A DNA stretch of 64,000 bases from Planococcus kocurii (lineage in GTDB: Bacteria; Bacillota; Bacilli; Bacillales_A; Planococcaceae), in NCBI RefSeq assembly GCF_001465835.2, contig NZ_CP013661.2, forward strand, positions 930,001-994,000, read 5' to 3'. The translations under genes were made by a program, and so were the position numbers. The notes beneath the pieces are model-generated. The model did not search any database. It was not told the DNA's origin and saw only the letters and a program-made list of their open reading frames with translations. Positions 36,413-44,349 of this stretch are shown here, one piece after another; within the stretch, counting starts at the first letter, position 1, and every line of letters begins with the position of its first letter.

Positions 36413-36580
36413 TGGGATTTGAATGGATATTAGTGACAGAGCTACAACTCTTACAAAGAAATATTGTAACCCCTCTTTTCTCTCCTTACATAAGAGTGCC
36501 AGTTGCTTAGCTATTCAAAACCGTGCATAATTTAATAAAAGTCAGTTTGTAGAACGTCGAGAACGACAGGAGGAAAGCGC

Positions 36581-37144
36581 ATGGCTAAGAAAAATGCATT
36601 AACAGCTGAACAGCGAGAAGAACTACTCGGTACGCTGAAAATCCGTTTCGAAGAAAATATCCAGCGTCACGAGTGGATGCAGTGGGACGAAATCCAGAAA
36701 AAGCTGGAAACCCAGCCTGACAAGCTTTGGTCACTACACGAAATGGAGCGAACTGGCGGAGAACCAGACGTCCTAGAGTTTGATGAGACAACAAGCAATT
36801 ATGTCTTTTACGACTGTTCACCAGAAAGCCCGAGTGGTCGCCGAAGTATTTGCTATGATCAAAAGGCATTGGATGCTAGAAAGAAAAACAAACCTGACAA
36901 CAATGCTCTGTCAATGGCTACTGCTATGGGTATTGAACTGCTGTCTGAAGATCAATACCGGGTATTGCAAAAACACGGTAGCTTTGATTTGAAAACATCA
37001 AGCTGGGTTCTGACACCTAAAGAAATCCGCGATCTCGGCGGCGCTCTGTTCTGTGATTTCCGCTATGGACAAGTCTTTTTGTACCATAACGGTGCGGACT
37101 CGTATTACGGAGCAAGAGGATTTAGAGGGTTTTTGAGAGTTTAA
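36581..37144 (+). CDS. DUF4256 domain protein
   Basis: Cytosolic protein of 187 residues matching DUF4256 over its whole length: RFEENIQRHEWMQWDEI near the N-terminus, SLHEMERTGGEPDV, YDCSPESPSGRRSICYD in the middle and FDLKTSSWVLTPKEIRDLGGALFCDFRYG toward the end. Function is unknown. The family is widespread in bacteria, often single-gene. ATG with AGGAGGAAAGCGC upstream. It ends at a strong bidirectional terminator. Confidence 0.85.
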   Translation: MAKKNALTAEQREELLGTLKIRFEENIQRHEWMQWDEIQKKLETQPDKLWSLHEMERTGGEPDVLEFDETTSNYVFYDCSPESPSGRRSICYDQKALDARKKNKPDNNALSMATAMGIELLSEDQYRVLQKHGSFDLKTSSWVLTPKEIRDLGGALFCDFRYGQVFLYHNGADSYYGARGFRGFLRV

Positions 37145-37146
37145 CT

Positions 37147-37205
37147 AAATGCAAAAACCTTCCAGTAGGCACAATGTGTCCTACTGGAAGGTTTTTGCAT
37201 TTTTA
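37147..37205. terminator. Bidirectional terminator, end of the large catabolic operon
   Basis: AAATGCAAAAACCTTCCAGT / ACTGGAAGGTTTTTGCATTT arms form an almost perfect stem of over 20 pairs between convergent genes. It closes both the DUF4256 transcript and the minus-strand operon. Confidence 0.92.
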
Positions 37206-37505
37206 TGAAATTCGCTTATAAATATAGGCTTCATTTTCAATTCGGTCCAAACTTACTTTGTCCCCGATCTCTACGTCTTTTTCGATACGCGTTGTCACTT
37301 TAGCATTGGCTTCATCTAAAGCAACTAATACTACATTATAAGGTGCAATATCTGCGAATTCAGCAGGTGCGATGTGAATTTTGGTGTAGCTATAGACGGT
37401 TCCTGCGTCAGATACTTCTTTTTCTTCGAATGTAGATCCACCACATTCTGAACAGAAATATTTTTTTGTAATAGATTCAGTGCCGCAACAAGAGTAAATT
37501 TTCAT
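37203..37505 (-). CDS. DUF35 OB-fold / zinc-ribbon protein
   Basis: Acyl-CoA-binding partner protein of 100 residues. An N-terminal zinc ribbon (C6/C7 and C18..C21) precedes an OB-fold (about 30-95; GTVYSYTKIH). Proteins of this type form complexes with SCP-x/archaeal-type thiolases and hold the acyl-CoA near the thiolase active site. The gene follows the thiolase gene after three bases, exactly the expected pairing. It is the last gene of the operon, and its stop codon lies in the terminator stem. Confidence 0.85.
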   Translation of the reverse strand: MKIYSCCGTESITKKYFCSECGGSTFEEKEVSDAGTVYSYTKIHIAPAEFADIAPYNVVLVALDEANAKVTTRIEKDVEIGDKVSLDRIENEAYIYKRIS

Positions 37506-37508
37506 GCA

Positions 37509-38642
37509 TTACACCCTTTCTAAAATATGGACAGTTGAGTAAGAACCTGTTCCACCCAAATTTTGTGCCAATGCGAGACGAGATGTTCTATCTAGTTGAT
37601 TAGCCGCAGTTCCACGCAATTGACGTACAAGTTGATAAATCTGCGCGATACCTGTTGCGCCTATTGGATGACCTCTGGACAATAAGCCCCCACTTGTATT
37701 TACCGGCTTATCGCCAGTCACTTTTGTACGCCCTTCTTCGATAGCTTTCCATCCTTCCAAGCGGTTAAAAAATCCAAGTTCTTCTGTTGCAATGATTTCG
37801 GTCATTGAGAAACAATCGTGAATTTCTATCACATCGATATCTCCTGGGCTGACACCTGCTTTTTCATAAGCAATACGTCCAGATTCACCGATTGCTGGCA
37901 GCGATAGTAAATTACTGACATCCTGCATTTTTGTAGGTCCTGAAACTTGTGACGATGCTCTCACATAGATTGGAGATTTTTTACGTGAAATGACAATTGC
38001 CGAAGCTCCGTCTGTCATTGGCGAGCAATCAAACAAGCCAAGTGGATCTGTAATCATTCGTGCCCCCATAATTTCTTCTATTGAAGTTGGTTTTAAAAAT
38101 TGCGCTAACGGATTATTCACAGCATTTTGACGATTTTTCAACGCCACTTGTGCCAAATGTTCTTTGGTTGCACCTGTTTCGTAAAAATAACGGTTTGCTA
38201 GCACGCCGAAAAATCCCGGAAACGTTAATCCAGCATGCTTTTCAGTTGTCGTTGTATCCATTGCCGCATTAATCGCCTGCGTGACGTCTGGTGTAGAAGC
38301 ATGTTTCATCTTTTCAACACCCGCTACTAAAACTGTATCGTATTCGCCGCTCATAATACCTAGCAATCCTTGACGGAAAGCAATACCGCCTGATGCACAA
38401 GCTCCTTCGACTTTAGTTGAAGGAATATAACCAAGCCCTAGTTCATTTGCAACGATTGCTCCTAAGATTTCTTGGTTGGCAATGCTCCCCCCCATAAAGT
38501 TACCTACGAATATAGCATCTATCTTTGGTCTCCCTGCATCAATTAACGCTTCAGCACTCGCTTCTACTAATAATTCTTTCAGCGAAGACGCTGATTTCCC
38601 GAATTTCGTCATCCCGATTCCATGAATATAAACATTCGTCAT
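37509..38642 (-). CDS. SCP-x/archaeal-type thiolase
   Basis: Thiolase-superfamily enzyme of 377 residues that cleaves or forms a carbon-carbon bond on an acyl-CoA. The nucleophile is C82 in EGACASGG, a second Cys lies in EIHDCFS (about 275) and the histidine motif is SRGHPIGATG. The final region reads NLGGTGSYS without the classical second-cysteine motif, as in archaeal thiolases and SCP-x proteins. Because the nucleophile is kept, true thiolase activity is more likely than the aldolase activity of Ltp2-like relatives. It overlaps the acyl-CoA ligase gene by four bases and is followed by its DUF35 partner. Confidence 0.87.
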   Translation of the reverse strand: MTNVYIHGIGMTKFGKSASSLKELLVEASAEALIDAGRPKIDAIFVGNFMGGSIANQEILGAIVANELGLGYIPSTKVEGACASGGIAFRQGLLGIMSGEYDTVLVAGVEKMKHASTPDVTQAINAAMDTTTTEKHAGLTFPGFFGVLANRYFYETGATKEHLAQVALKNRQNAVNNPLAQFLKPTSIEEIMGARMITDPLGLFDCSPMTDGASAIVISRKKSPIYVRASSQVSGPTKMQDVSNLLSLPAIGESGRIAYEKAGVSPGDIDVIEIHDCFSMTEIIATEELGFFNRLEGWKAIEEGRTKVTGDKPVNTSGGLLSRGHPIGATGIAQIYQLVRQLRGTAANQLDRTSRLALAQNLGGTGSYSTVHILERV

Positions 38643-40120
38643 TTGCTCACCTCCTCATGTTGAGTTTTCATTTCACGTTTCAATATTTTTCCATACGAAC
38701 TTTTCGGTAATTCGTCCACAATAAATACTTCTTTTGGCTTTTTGAAACTAGCTAAATTTTCTTTACACAGCACAATCAGCTGATCAACTGTGACTTCTTC
38801 TCTTCCATTTGGTACAACAAAAGCGATGACGCTTTCTCCCCATTTATCATCGGGTATTCCAATGACGCATGTCTCTTTAACACCTTTATGCAAGTTCAAA
38901 ACTTCTTCTACTTCACGCGGATAAATATTCACGCCACCCGAGATAATAACGTCTTTTTTGCGATCTACAATATAGACATAGCCAAATTCATCTCGCTTGC
39001 CTAAATCCCCCGTATGCAACCATCCATCTTTTAACGTTTCATTGGTCGCCTTCTCATTATTCCAGTAGCCTTGCATGACAAGCGAACCTTTTGCAATAAT
39101 CTCACCGACTTCGCCGTACGGAACTTCGTTGCCTTCGTCATCCACTATTTTTACATCAACAAACACACCAATTCTTCCACAAGAATCCAAATGTTCATGG
39201 ATTTCATTGCGTGGCATCATTGTGATACACATCGGAGCTTCTACTTGTCCATACGTTTCTACGAAGATATTGCCCGCTTTATCTAACGCTTCTTGTAGTT
39301 TACTAGCAGCAATTGGAGAACCTGCCATATTGATTGATTTGACTGTCGCTAATTTTGAGGCGTCAAACTTAGGATGCTGAATCATCAAGTTGACCATTGT
39401 CGGAACTAAAAATAGAACTGAAATATTATCTTCTACTAGAACGTCTAAGAATTCTTCTGGTTCGAATTTGTTATAAACGACTTGTGTCAAACCAAACAGC
39501 CAAGCGACGTGACTCAAAAAGTTAGCCCCGTGTGTCAAAGGCGCGACGTGACCAATAATATCGTTATAGTCGACTTCGCATACTTGAGATAACGACAGTG
39601 CCCCAGCAATGATATTGCGATGCGACAACATGACGCCTTTTGGATTCCCCGTAGTTCCAGATGTATACATAATGGCGAACAAATCGTCTTCATCTACTTT
39701 TTCAACAAATGACTGTCCAGTAAACTGCGAAATTGTTTCTTCAAAGTCACGATTCATGTATAAAAAGGGCACAGTTTTATCGACTGTATCGAGTAGATTT
39801 TTTTCTCCAATCAACAAACTCAACTGTGAATCATCAATCATATACTTATGCTCTTTTGGATGAAGACGATAATTCAGAGGGACTTTAACGAGTCCTGTTA
39901 GTGCTACAGCTACATCCAACTCAATATGTTCAAGTCGATTCGACATCAAAATTCCGATACGATCACCTTTTCTAAAACCTGATGCATGAAAAAATGCGGC
40001 CAACGCATTGGCACGAGCTAAAAACTCTTTATAGGTGAATGAACGTTTATCATCTTTTACTGCGATTTTGTTCGGATAAGCATGTGCTGACCTGACTGCT
40101 AACTGTCCTAAAGTTTCCAT
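38639..40120 (-). CDS. AMP-dependent acyl-CoA ligase of the catabolic operon
   Basis: Adenylate-forming ligase of 493 residues. Motifs are MYTSGTTGNPKGV (P-loop), LHTGDLGKRDE (hinge), SGGVNIYPREVEEVL and the C-terminal lysine segment SYGKILKREMK. It most resembles medium/long-chain or aromatic acyl-CoA ligases; the substrate is probably the acid imported by the TRAP system or a product made from it. Placement between the PPC-domain gene (adjacent, no gap) and the thiolase gene (four-base overlap) supports a single pathway. Ribosome site AAAGGAG before the ATG. Confidence 0.88.
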   Translation of the reverse strand: METLGQLAVRSAHAYPNKIAVKDDKRSFTYKEFLARANALAAFFHASGFRKGDRIGILMSNRLEHIELDVAVALTGLVKVPLNYRLHPKEHKYMIDDSQLSLLIGEKNLLDTVDKTVPFLYMNRDFEETISQFTGQSFVEKVDEDDLFAIMYTSGTTGNPKGVMLSHRNIIAGALSLSQVCEVDYNDIIGHVAPLTHGANFLSHVAWLFGLTQVVYNKFEPEEFLDVLVEDNISVLFLVPTMVNLMIQHPKFDASKLATVKSINMAGSPIAASKLQEALDKAGNIFVETYGQVEAPMCITMMPRNEIHEHLDSCGRIGVFVDVKIVDDEGNEVPYGEVGEIIAKGSLVMQGYWNNEKATNETLKDGWLHTGDLGKRDEFGYVYIVDRKKDVIISGGVNIYPREVEEVLNLHKGVKETCVIGIPDDKWGESVIAFVVPNGREEVTVDQLIVLCKENLASFKKPKEVFIVDELPKSSYGKILKREMKTQHEEVSK

Positions 40121-40606
40121 TTATGAGCCACTCCTTTTTGAAAATTGAAATACGGGCAAACCCCAGTGAGGATCAACTCCACGTTGCATACCAACTCCGT
40201 TAATCGGAAAAATTACATATTCGATCGTGACCGCTACCGGGTTTTCCCCATTCAAGAAATGGCCACCATTAATTTGGCGATCGCAGTCAATCATCATGCC
40301 ATGAAAATGAATATCGAGCTCTCTATCTTCTCCATATCCTATAAAGCCAGATCCAGACAATAATTCAACTGGAGACGTGGAGCGAATTTTCTCTGAGTAA
40401 CGAACAGAGCCTTCTTCATCGCCACGCTCCATTTGGACAAATGTTGCATATTGCAGTGATCCAAAACATTGAAAATGGGCGGACTCCACATCATAATAAC
40501 GACATACTTCCTTAATCCCTTCAAACAAATCGACATCTTTCATTAATCGACCTGCAATTCGATGAGATGCTTCATCGAAGACAGCTTGGATGCGAAGATT
40601 ATCCAA
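40121..40606 (-). CDS. PPC/DUF296-domain protein
   Basis: Protein of about 161 residues consisting of one PPC (DUF296) domain: AHFQCFGSLQYATF near the middle, LDIHFHGMMIDCDRQINGGHF with clustered His and Asp residues, and VAVTIEYVIFPI at the end. The motif H-x-H..D..GGH suggests a metal or ligand site. Bacterial single-domain members are of unknown function; plant relatives are AT-hook DNA-binding proteins. The TTG start follows GGAGGG and overlaps the SDR gene by eight bases; an ATG at 40621 is in frame. Tight coupling with pathway enzymes suggests an enzymatic or sensor role here. Confidence 0.72.
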   Translation of the reverse strand: MDNLRIQAVFDEASHRIAGRLMKDVDLFEGIKEVCRYYDVESAHFQCFGSLQYATFVQMERGDEEGSVRYSEKIRSTSPVELLSGSGFIGYGEDRELDIHFHGMMIDCDRQINGGHFLNGENPVAVTIEYVIFPINGVGMQRGVDPHWGLPVFQFSKRSGS

Positions 40607-41345
40607 TGCTAATCCCTCCATCAACTTTAAGCACTTGAGAAGTTGTATAGCTGGCTTCTTTTGTAGCAAAGTACATGACTGCATTCGCAATATCTCGTGA
40701 TTCGCCCATGCGATCGATTACTTGTTGACTCGTGTCATATGGCACACCAGCTGTAATACCAGTTAACGTGGCACCAGGAGCAACTGAGTTACAGGTAATG
40801 CCGTATTTACCCACCTCTTTTGCTACCCATTTGGTTAAAGCAATAACGCCACCTTTTGACGCTGAATATGCAGGTCCTGAACGACCATTTTTTTCACCAC
40901 CAGATACTACACCACCGTTGATTCCTGATACTGAGCTAATATTGACGATTCGCCCATATCCACCTTCTTTCATATGTGGATAAACAACTGCTTGTGTAAA
41001 TAAGAAGGTCGCTTTTAGATTGGTATCTAAATCTCTGTCCCACATCTCAATTGTCATATCTTCCAAATTTAAGCGACTACACGTACCTGCATTATTTACT
41101 AGCACATGGATTTCGTGGTATTTTTCAATCGTCCGATTGATGACAGCTTTGACAAACTCTGGTTCTCTAATATCTCCTAGACATTCCAAATACTCAGCTT
41201 CACCCAATAACGCAATTGTCTTGTCACATGAATTCAAATCCACCAAAACGACACGGGCACCTTCTTTTGCCATTTGAATCGCTACTTCTTGTCCAATTCC
41301 ACTTGCCGCGCCTGTTATAATCGCTACTTCATTTTGCATTCTCAA
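40599..41345 (-). CDS. Short-chain dehydrogenase/reductase
   Basis: Classical SDR of about 248 residues, NAD(P)-dependent. The cofactor motif TGAASGIGQ, NNAG (about 86-89), the catalytic Ser in ISSVSG, and YSASKGG (Tyr and Lys) are intact. An acidic residue (VDLN) after strand 2 favours NAD+ over NADP+, pointing to a catabolic oxidation. A short insertion, GGVVSGGEKNGRSG, precedes the catalytic Tyr. The TTG start is chosen for its nine-base distance from AAGGGG; an ATG at 41354 lies too close and one at 41339 is further away. Probably oxidises a hydroxy acid or hydroxyacyl-CoA of this pathway. Confidence 0.85.
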   Translation of the reverse strand: MRMQNEVAIITGAASGIGQEVAIQMAKEGARVVLVDLNSCDKTIALLGEAEYLECLGDIREPEFVKAVINRTIEKYHEIHVLVNNAGTCSRLNLEDMTIEMWDRDLDTNLKATFLFTQAVVYPHMKEGGYGRIVNISSVSGINGGVVSGGEKNGRSGPAYSASKGGVIALTKWVAKEVGKYGITCNSVAPGATLTGITAGVPYDTSQQVIDRMGESRDIANAVMYFATKEASYTTSQVLKVDGGISIG

Positions 41346-41358
41346 CTTATTCATCCCC

Positions 41359-42684
41359 TTATTTTACATTTAGTAAGTCAGGTAAAAATGTAGAAATTTG
41401 CGGAATATATGTAACTAACATCAGTACAACAATTGCCGCAACGATAAATGGTACAACTCCTCGTGAAATTTCGACGATATTGGTCCCAGAAATCCCAGCA
41501 GCAACGTATAGATTCAAACCAACAGGAGGTGTAAATAATCCAATTGCTAAGTTGACGGTCATGATGACGCCGAATACGGCTGGATCTACTTCTAAAAAGA
41601 TAATGATTGGCAATAAAATTGGAACAAAAATATAATAAGCTGAAATAGCATCGATAAACGCACCGGCAATTAGTAGCAAGACGTTGATTAACAATAAAAT
41701 AAGAATTGGATTACTTGTCAAGCCCATAATGCCATCTGAAATATCGCGCGCAATTTGTTCAGTAGTCACAATATACGCAAAGACCGATGCAGCACTAACA
41801 ATGATCATAACGACCGCTGTCTGTACGGCTGCTTCGATAAAAATTCGATACATTTTCTTGAATGTATCTTTTCGGTTGACGACCATTCCAACAAGTAAGC
41901 CATAAACGACCGCTACAACTGCAGCTTCAGTGGGGGTGAAGAATCCGCCATAAATACCGCCTAAAATAATAACAGGAATCATCAGGCCAGGAAATGCACC
42001 AACAAAAGCATCCCACCGTTCTTTCCCTGTAGCTTTTCTAATTTCTACACCTTCTGGCAAAATGAATTCTCCACGTTTTTCTTGTCGTGAACGTACGACA
42101 AGCGCGGCAATAACAAAAGCAACTCCCATTAAAATCCCTGGAACAACACCAGCCATAAATAATCGATTGATCGTTACAGGAATTTGATCTCCTGCTACAA
42201 CTGCGAATACGATGAACGCAATACTTGGTGGAATAACAATTCCGATCGCTCCCGAACTCGCAACTAAGGCTCCGGCAGTTTCTTTTTTGTAGCCGTTCTT
42301 GATCATTGCGGGAATCAGGATACCTCCAATTGCTGCAACAGTAGCCGGACCGGAGCCAGATATAGCAGCAAAGAAAACAGCGACAATAACTGTAACTAAC
42401 ACAATTCCACTTTTACGGTGGCCAACTAATGTCTGCGCAAAATCAATCAGTCGTTTAGAGATTCCTACATGCTCCATAATGACCCCTGCTAATATGAAGA
42501 ATGGTATAGCTAGTAATGTGAATTTCGCGACACTCGTGTACATAATATCTGTGACCATCTCTAAGCCAAAAATGCCACTTGATGAGACGAGCACAATAAT
42601 AGAAGAAACACCAAGTGAAATCGCAATCGGAACACGCAAGAAGACCAATAAGAAGAATAATCCAAATAACACCAAAGCAATCAT
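41359..42684 (-). CDS. dctM: TRAP transporter large membrane subunit DctM
   Basis: Large permease of a tripartite ATP-independent periplasmic (TRAP) system, 441 residues and about 12 helices. Typical segments are LAIPFFILAGVIMEH, the ISGSGPATVAAIG loop, the GIVIPPSIAFIVFA half-helix and FTPTEAAVVAVVYG. It drives uptake of a carboxylate with sodium ions. It overlaps the small-subunit gene by four bases. The substrate cannot be read from the permease; the clustered oxidase and ligase genes suggest a hydroxy acid. Confidence 0.93.
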   Translation of the reverse strand: MIALVLFGLFFLLVFLRVPIAISLGVSSIIVLVSSSGIFGLEMVTDIMYTSVAKFTLLAIPFFILAGVIMEHVGISKRLIDFAQTLVGHRKSGIVLVTVIVAVFFAAISGSGPATVAAIGGILIPAMIKNGYKKETAGALVASSGAIGIVIPPSIAFIVFAVVAGDQIPVTINRLFMAGVVPGILMGVAFVIAALVVRSRQEKRGEFILPEGVEIRKATGKERWDAFVGAFPGLMIPVIILGGIYGGFFTPTEAAVVAVVYGLLVGMVVNRKDTFKKMYRIFIEAAVQTAVVMIIVSAASVFAYIVTTEQIARDISDGIMGLTSNPILILLLINVLLLIAGAFIDAISAYYIFVPILLPIIIFLEVDPAVFGVIMTVNLAIGLFTPPVGLNLYVAAGISGTNIVEISRGVVPFIVAAIVVLMLVTYIPQISTFLPDLLNVK

Positions 42685-43172
42685 ACTGCCTCATCTCCTT
42701 TATTCACCGAATGCTTTTCTAATTTCAACTCTTCAATGCCCACTTGAATGGTTCTTATGACGCAAAGGAAAGCACCAATTGGGAGTGCAGAAGATAAGAT
42801 CCATTGTGGCCAACCTAAAGAGGGCGTTTTCTGACCCATATCCATTTGGAACATGACCATTTGAAGGCCGTACCAAAGCAAAACACCAAACAAGATTAAA
42901 CTCATCAAAGTTGAAAAGACAATAAAGACTTTTCTGAAAAGCGGATTCATATGATCAAAAATCAACGTAAATCCAAGATGTCCATAGCGACGGACACCGA
43001 CTGCTGTTCCTACAAATGTAAGTAGCACAAAAAGATTAATCGTAATTTCTTCAGTAAATGAAAGCGATAAGCTAGCCATGTTTCGTGCCACAATATTTGA
43101 AAATGCAATAATGGTCATTGTTAAGAAAGCCAGAAATAAAATAACTTCTTCAAAATAATTTAAAATTTTCAA
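42681..43172 (-). CDS. dctQ: TRAP transporter small membrane subunit DctQ
   Basis: Four-helix subunit of 163 residues that pairs with DctM. Family features are the FSNIVARNMASLSLSFTEEI segment after helix 1, VGVRRYGHLGF between helices 2 and 3, and a Pro-containing last helix. Its stop codon overlaps the dctM start. A stem-loop separates it from the upstream binding-protein gene. ATG; the ribosome site is GGGGAGGG. Confidence 0.9.
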   Translation of the reverse strand: MKILNYFEEVILFLAFLTMTIIAFSNIVARNMASLSLSFTEEITINLFVLLTFVGTAVGVRRYGHLGFTLIFDHMNPLFRKVFIVFSTLMSLILFGVLLWYGLQMVMFQMDMGQKTPSLGWPQWILSSALPIGAFLCVIRTIQVGIEELKLEKHSVNKGDEAV

Positions 43173-43210
43173 TACAGTACCCTCCCCGTATCCTGACTTT
43201 ATAACAGGTG

Positions 43211-43246
43211 ACAGGGCTCCTTCATCTGAATTCGAAGAAGCCCTGT
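43211..43246 (-). promoter_or_regulatory. Intercistronic stem-loop between dctP and dctQ
   Basis: ACAGGGCT and AGCCCTGT arms with inner TCTTC/GAAG pairing form a stable hairpin without a T-run. Such elements after binding-protein genes usually protect the upstream mRNA and allow excess binding protein over permease. Confidence 0.6.
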
Positions 43247-43315
43247 AACTATTATAAATACATTAAACCCAATGACTTTCTAGTAAAAGTTTCCCCTGTT
43301 ATATTGAGTTATGTT

Positions 43316-44338
43316 TTACTCTCCTTGGAATGCTTTTAGTAAATCTGCACCCCAGATATCCGTGTATTTATCGTAAATCGGATTTGAAGCTTCTTTAAAT
43401 TGAGCAATTTCTTCTTCAGTTGGCGTGTAAATTTGCATACCTGCAGCTTCTAGATCTGCAATTTGAGTCGTTTCTTTTTCACGTGCAATTTCAACTTGGT
43501 AAGCTGCGGCTTCCTTACCTAGACGATCAAATAATTCTTTGTCTTCATCACTCATGGAGTCATAAAGTTCTTTGTTCATCCCAAGCACGAGTGGATCATA
43601 TGAGTAATTCCAAAGTGTCATATAATCTTGAACTTCTTGTAATTTAGAAGATGAAATAACATCAATCGGATTTTCCTGTCCATCGATTGTTCCTTGCTGC
43701 AGCGCTGTAAATACTTCAGAGAAGGTCATCGTCTGTGGATCTGTTCCTAACTCGCGGTAAAGGTCTGTATACATTGTGATGCCAGGAATACGGATTTTTA
43801 AGCCTTTTAAATCTTCAGGGTTCTTGATTTCCAATTTACTATTTGTCAATTGACGGAAACCATTTTCACCGTAGCCAAGTGCCTGAACGCCTTTTTCAGC
43901 TAAAATTTCCTTAAACATTTCTCCGCCTTCTCCAGCAAATACAGGATCAACTTCATCCGTATTATTGAATAGGAACGGCGCACTAGCTACACCGAAACGA
44001 TCATCCAAAATAGAATAAATAATTGTAGAGTTAAAAGTCAGATCAATTGAACCTTTTGCTAAACTTTCTACCGCTTTACCTGAATCTCCACCCGATAATT
44101 GCTCATTTGCGAATAATTCTAGGTTAATGCGTCCATCTGATTCTTTAGCAAGATCTTCTTTGAGTTTTTCAGCTGCTTCATACCAAGTTGAAGAATCTGA
44201 AACCGTTACCGACATTTTTAAGTCATAATCTTTTGCTTCCGAACCTTCACTACTTTCAGCTTCGTTTGAACCGCATGCTCCTAATACTAAAACTGCTGAT
44301 AACCCAAGTACCGCCATACTCATTTTTTTCTTCAACAT
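43316..44338 (-). CDS. dctP: TRAP substrate-binding lipoprotein DctP
   Basis: Extracytoplasmic solute receptor of about 340 residues, lipid-anchored at the Cys of LGACGS (residue 22). The DctP fold shows in KLEIKNPEDLKGLKIRIPG with the carboxylate-binding Arg, QQGTIDGQENP and the GYGENGFRQLTNS segment. It binds the carboxylate and presents it to DctQM. The ATG has GGGGTGGAG upstream; a GTG three codons earlier at 44347 is in frame but too close to that site. It follows glcF after about ten bases. Confidence 0.92.
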   Translation of the reverse strand: MLKKKMSMAVLGLSAVLVLGACGSNEAESSEGSEAKDYDLKMSVTVSDSSTWYEAAEKLKEDLAKESDGRINLELFANEQLSGGDSGKAVESLAKGSIDLTFNSTIIYSILDDRFGVASAPFLFNNTDEVDPVFAGEGGEMFKEILAEKGVQALGYGENGFRQLTNSKLEIKNPEDLKGLKIRIPGITMYTDLYRELGTDPQTMTFSEVFTALQQGTIDGQENPIDVISSSKLQEVQDYMTLWNYSYDPLVLGMNKELYDSMSDEDKELFDRLGKEAAAYQVEIAREKETTQIADLEAAGMQIYTPTEEEIAQFKEASNPIYDKYTDIWGADLLKAFQGE

Positions 44339-44349
44339 TCTCTCCACCC

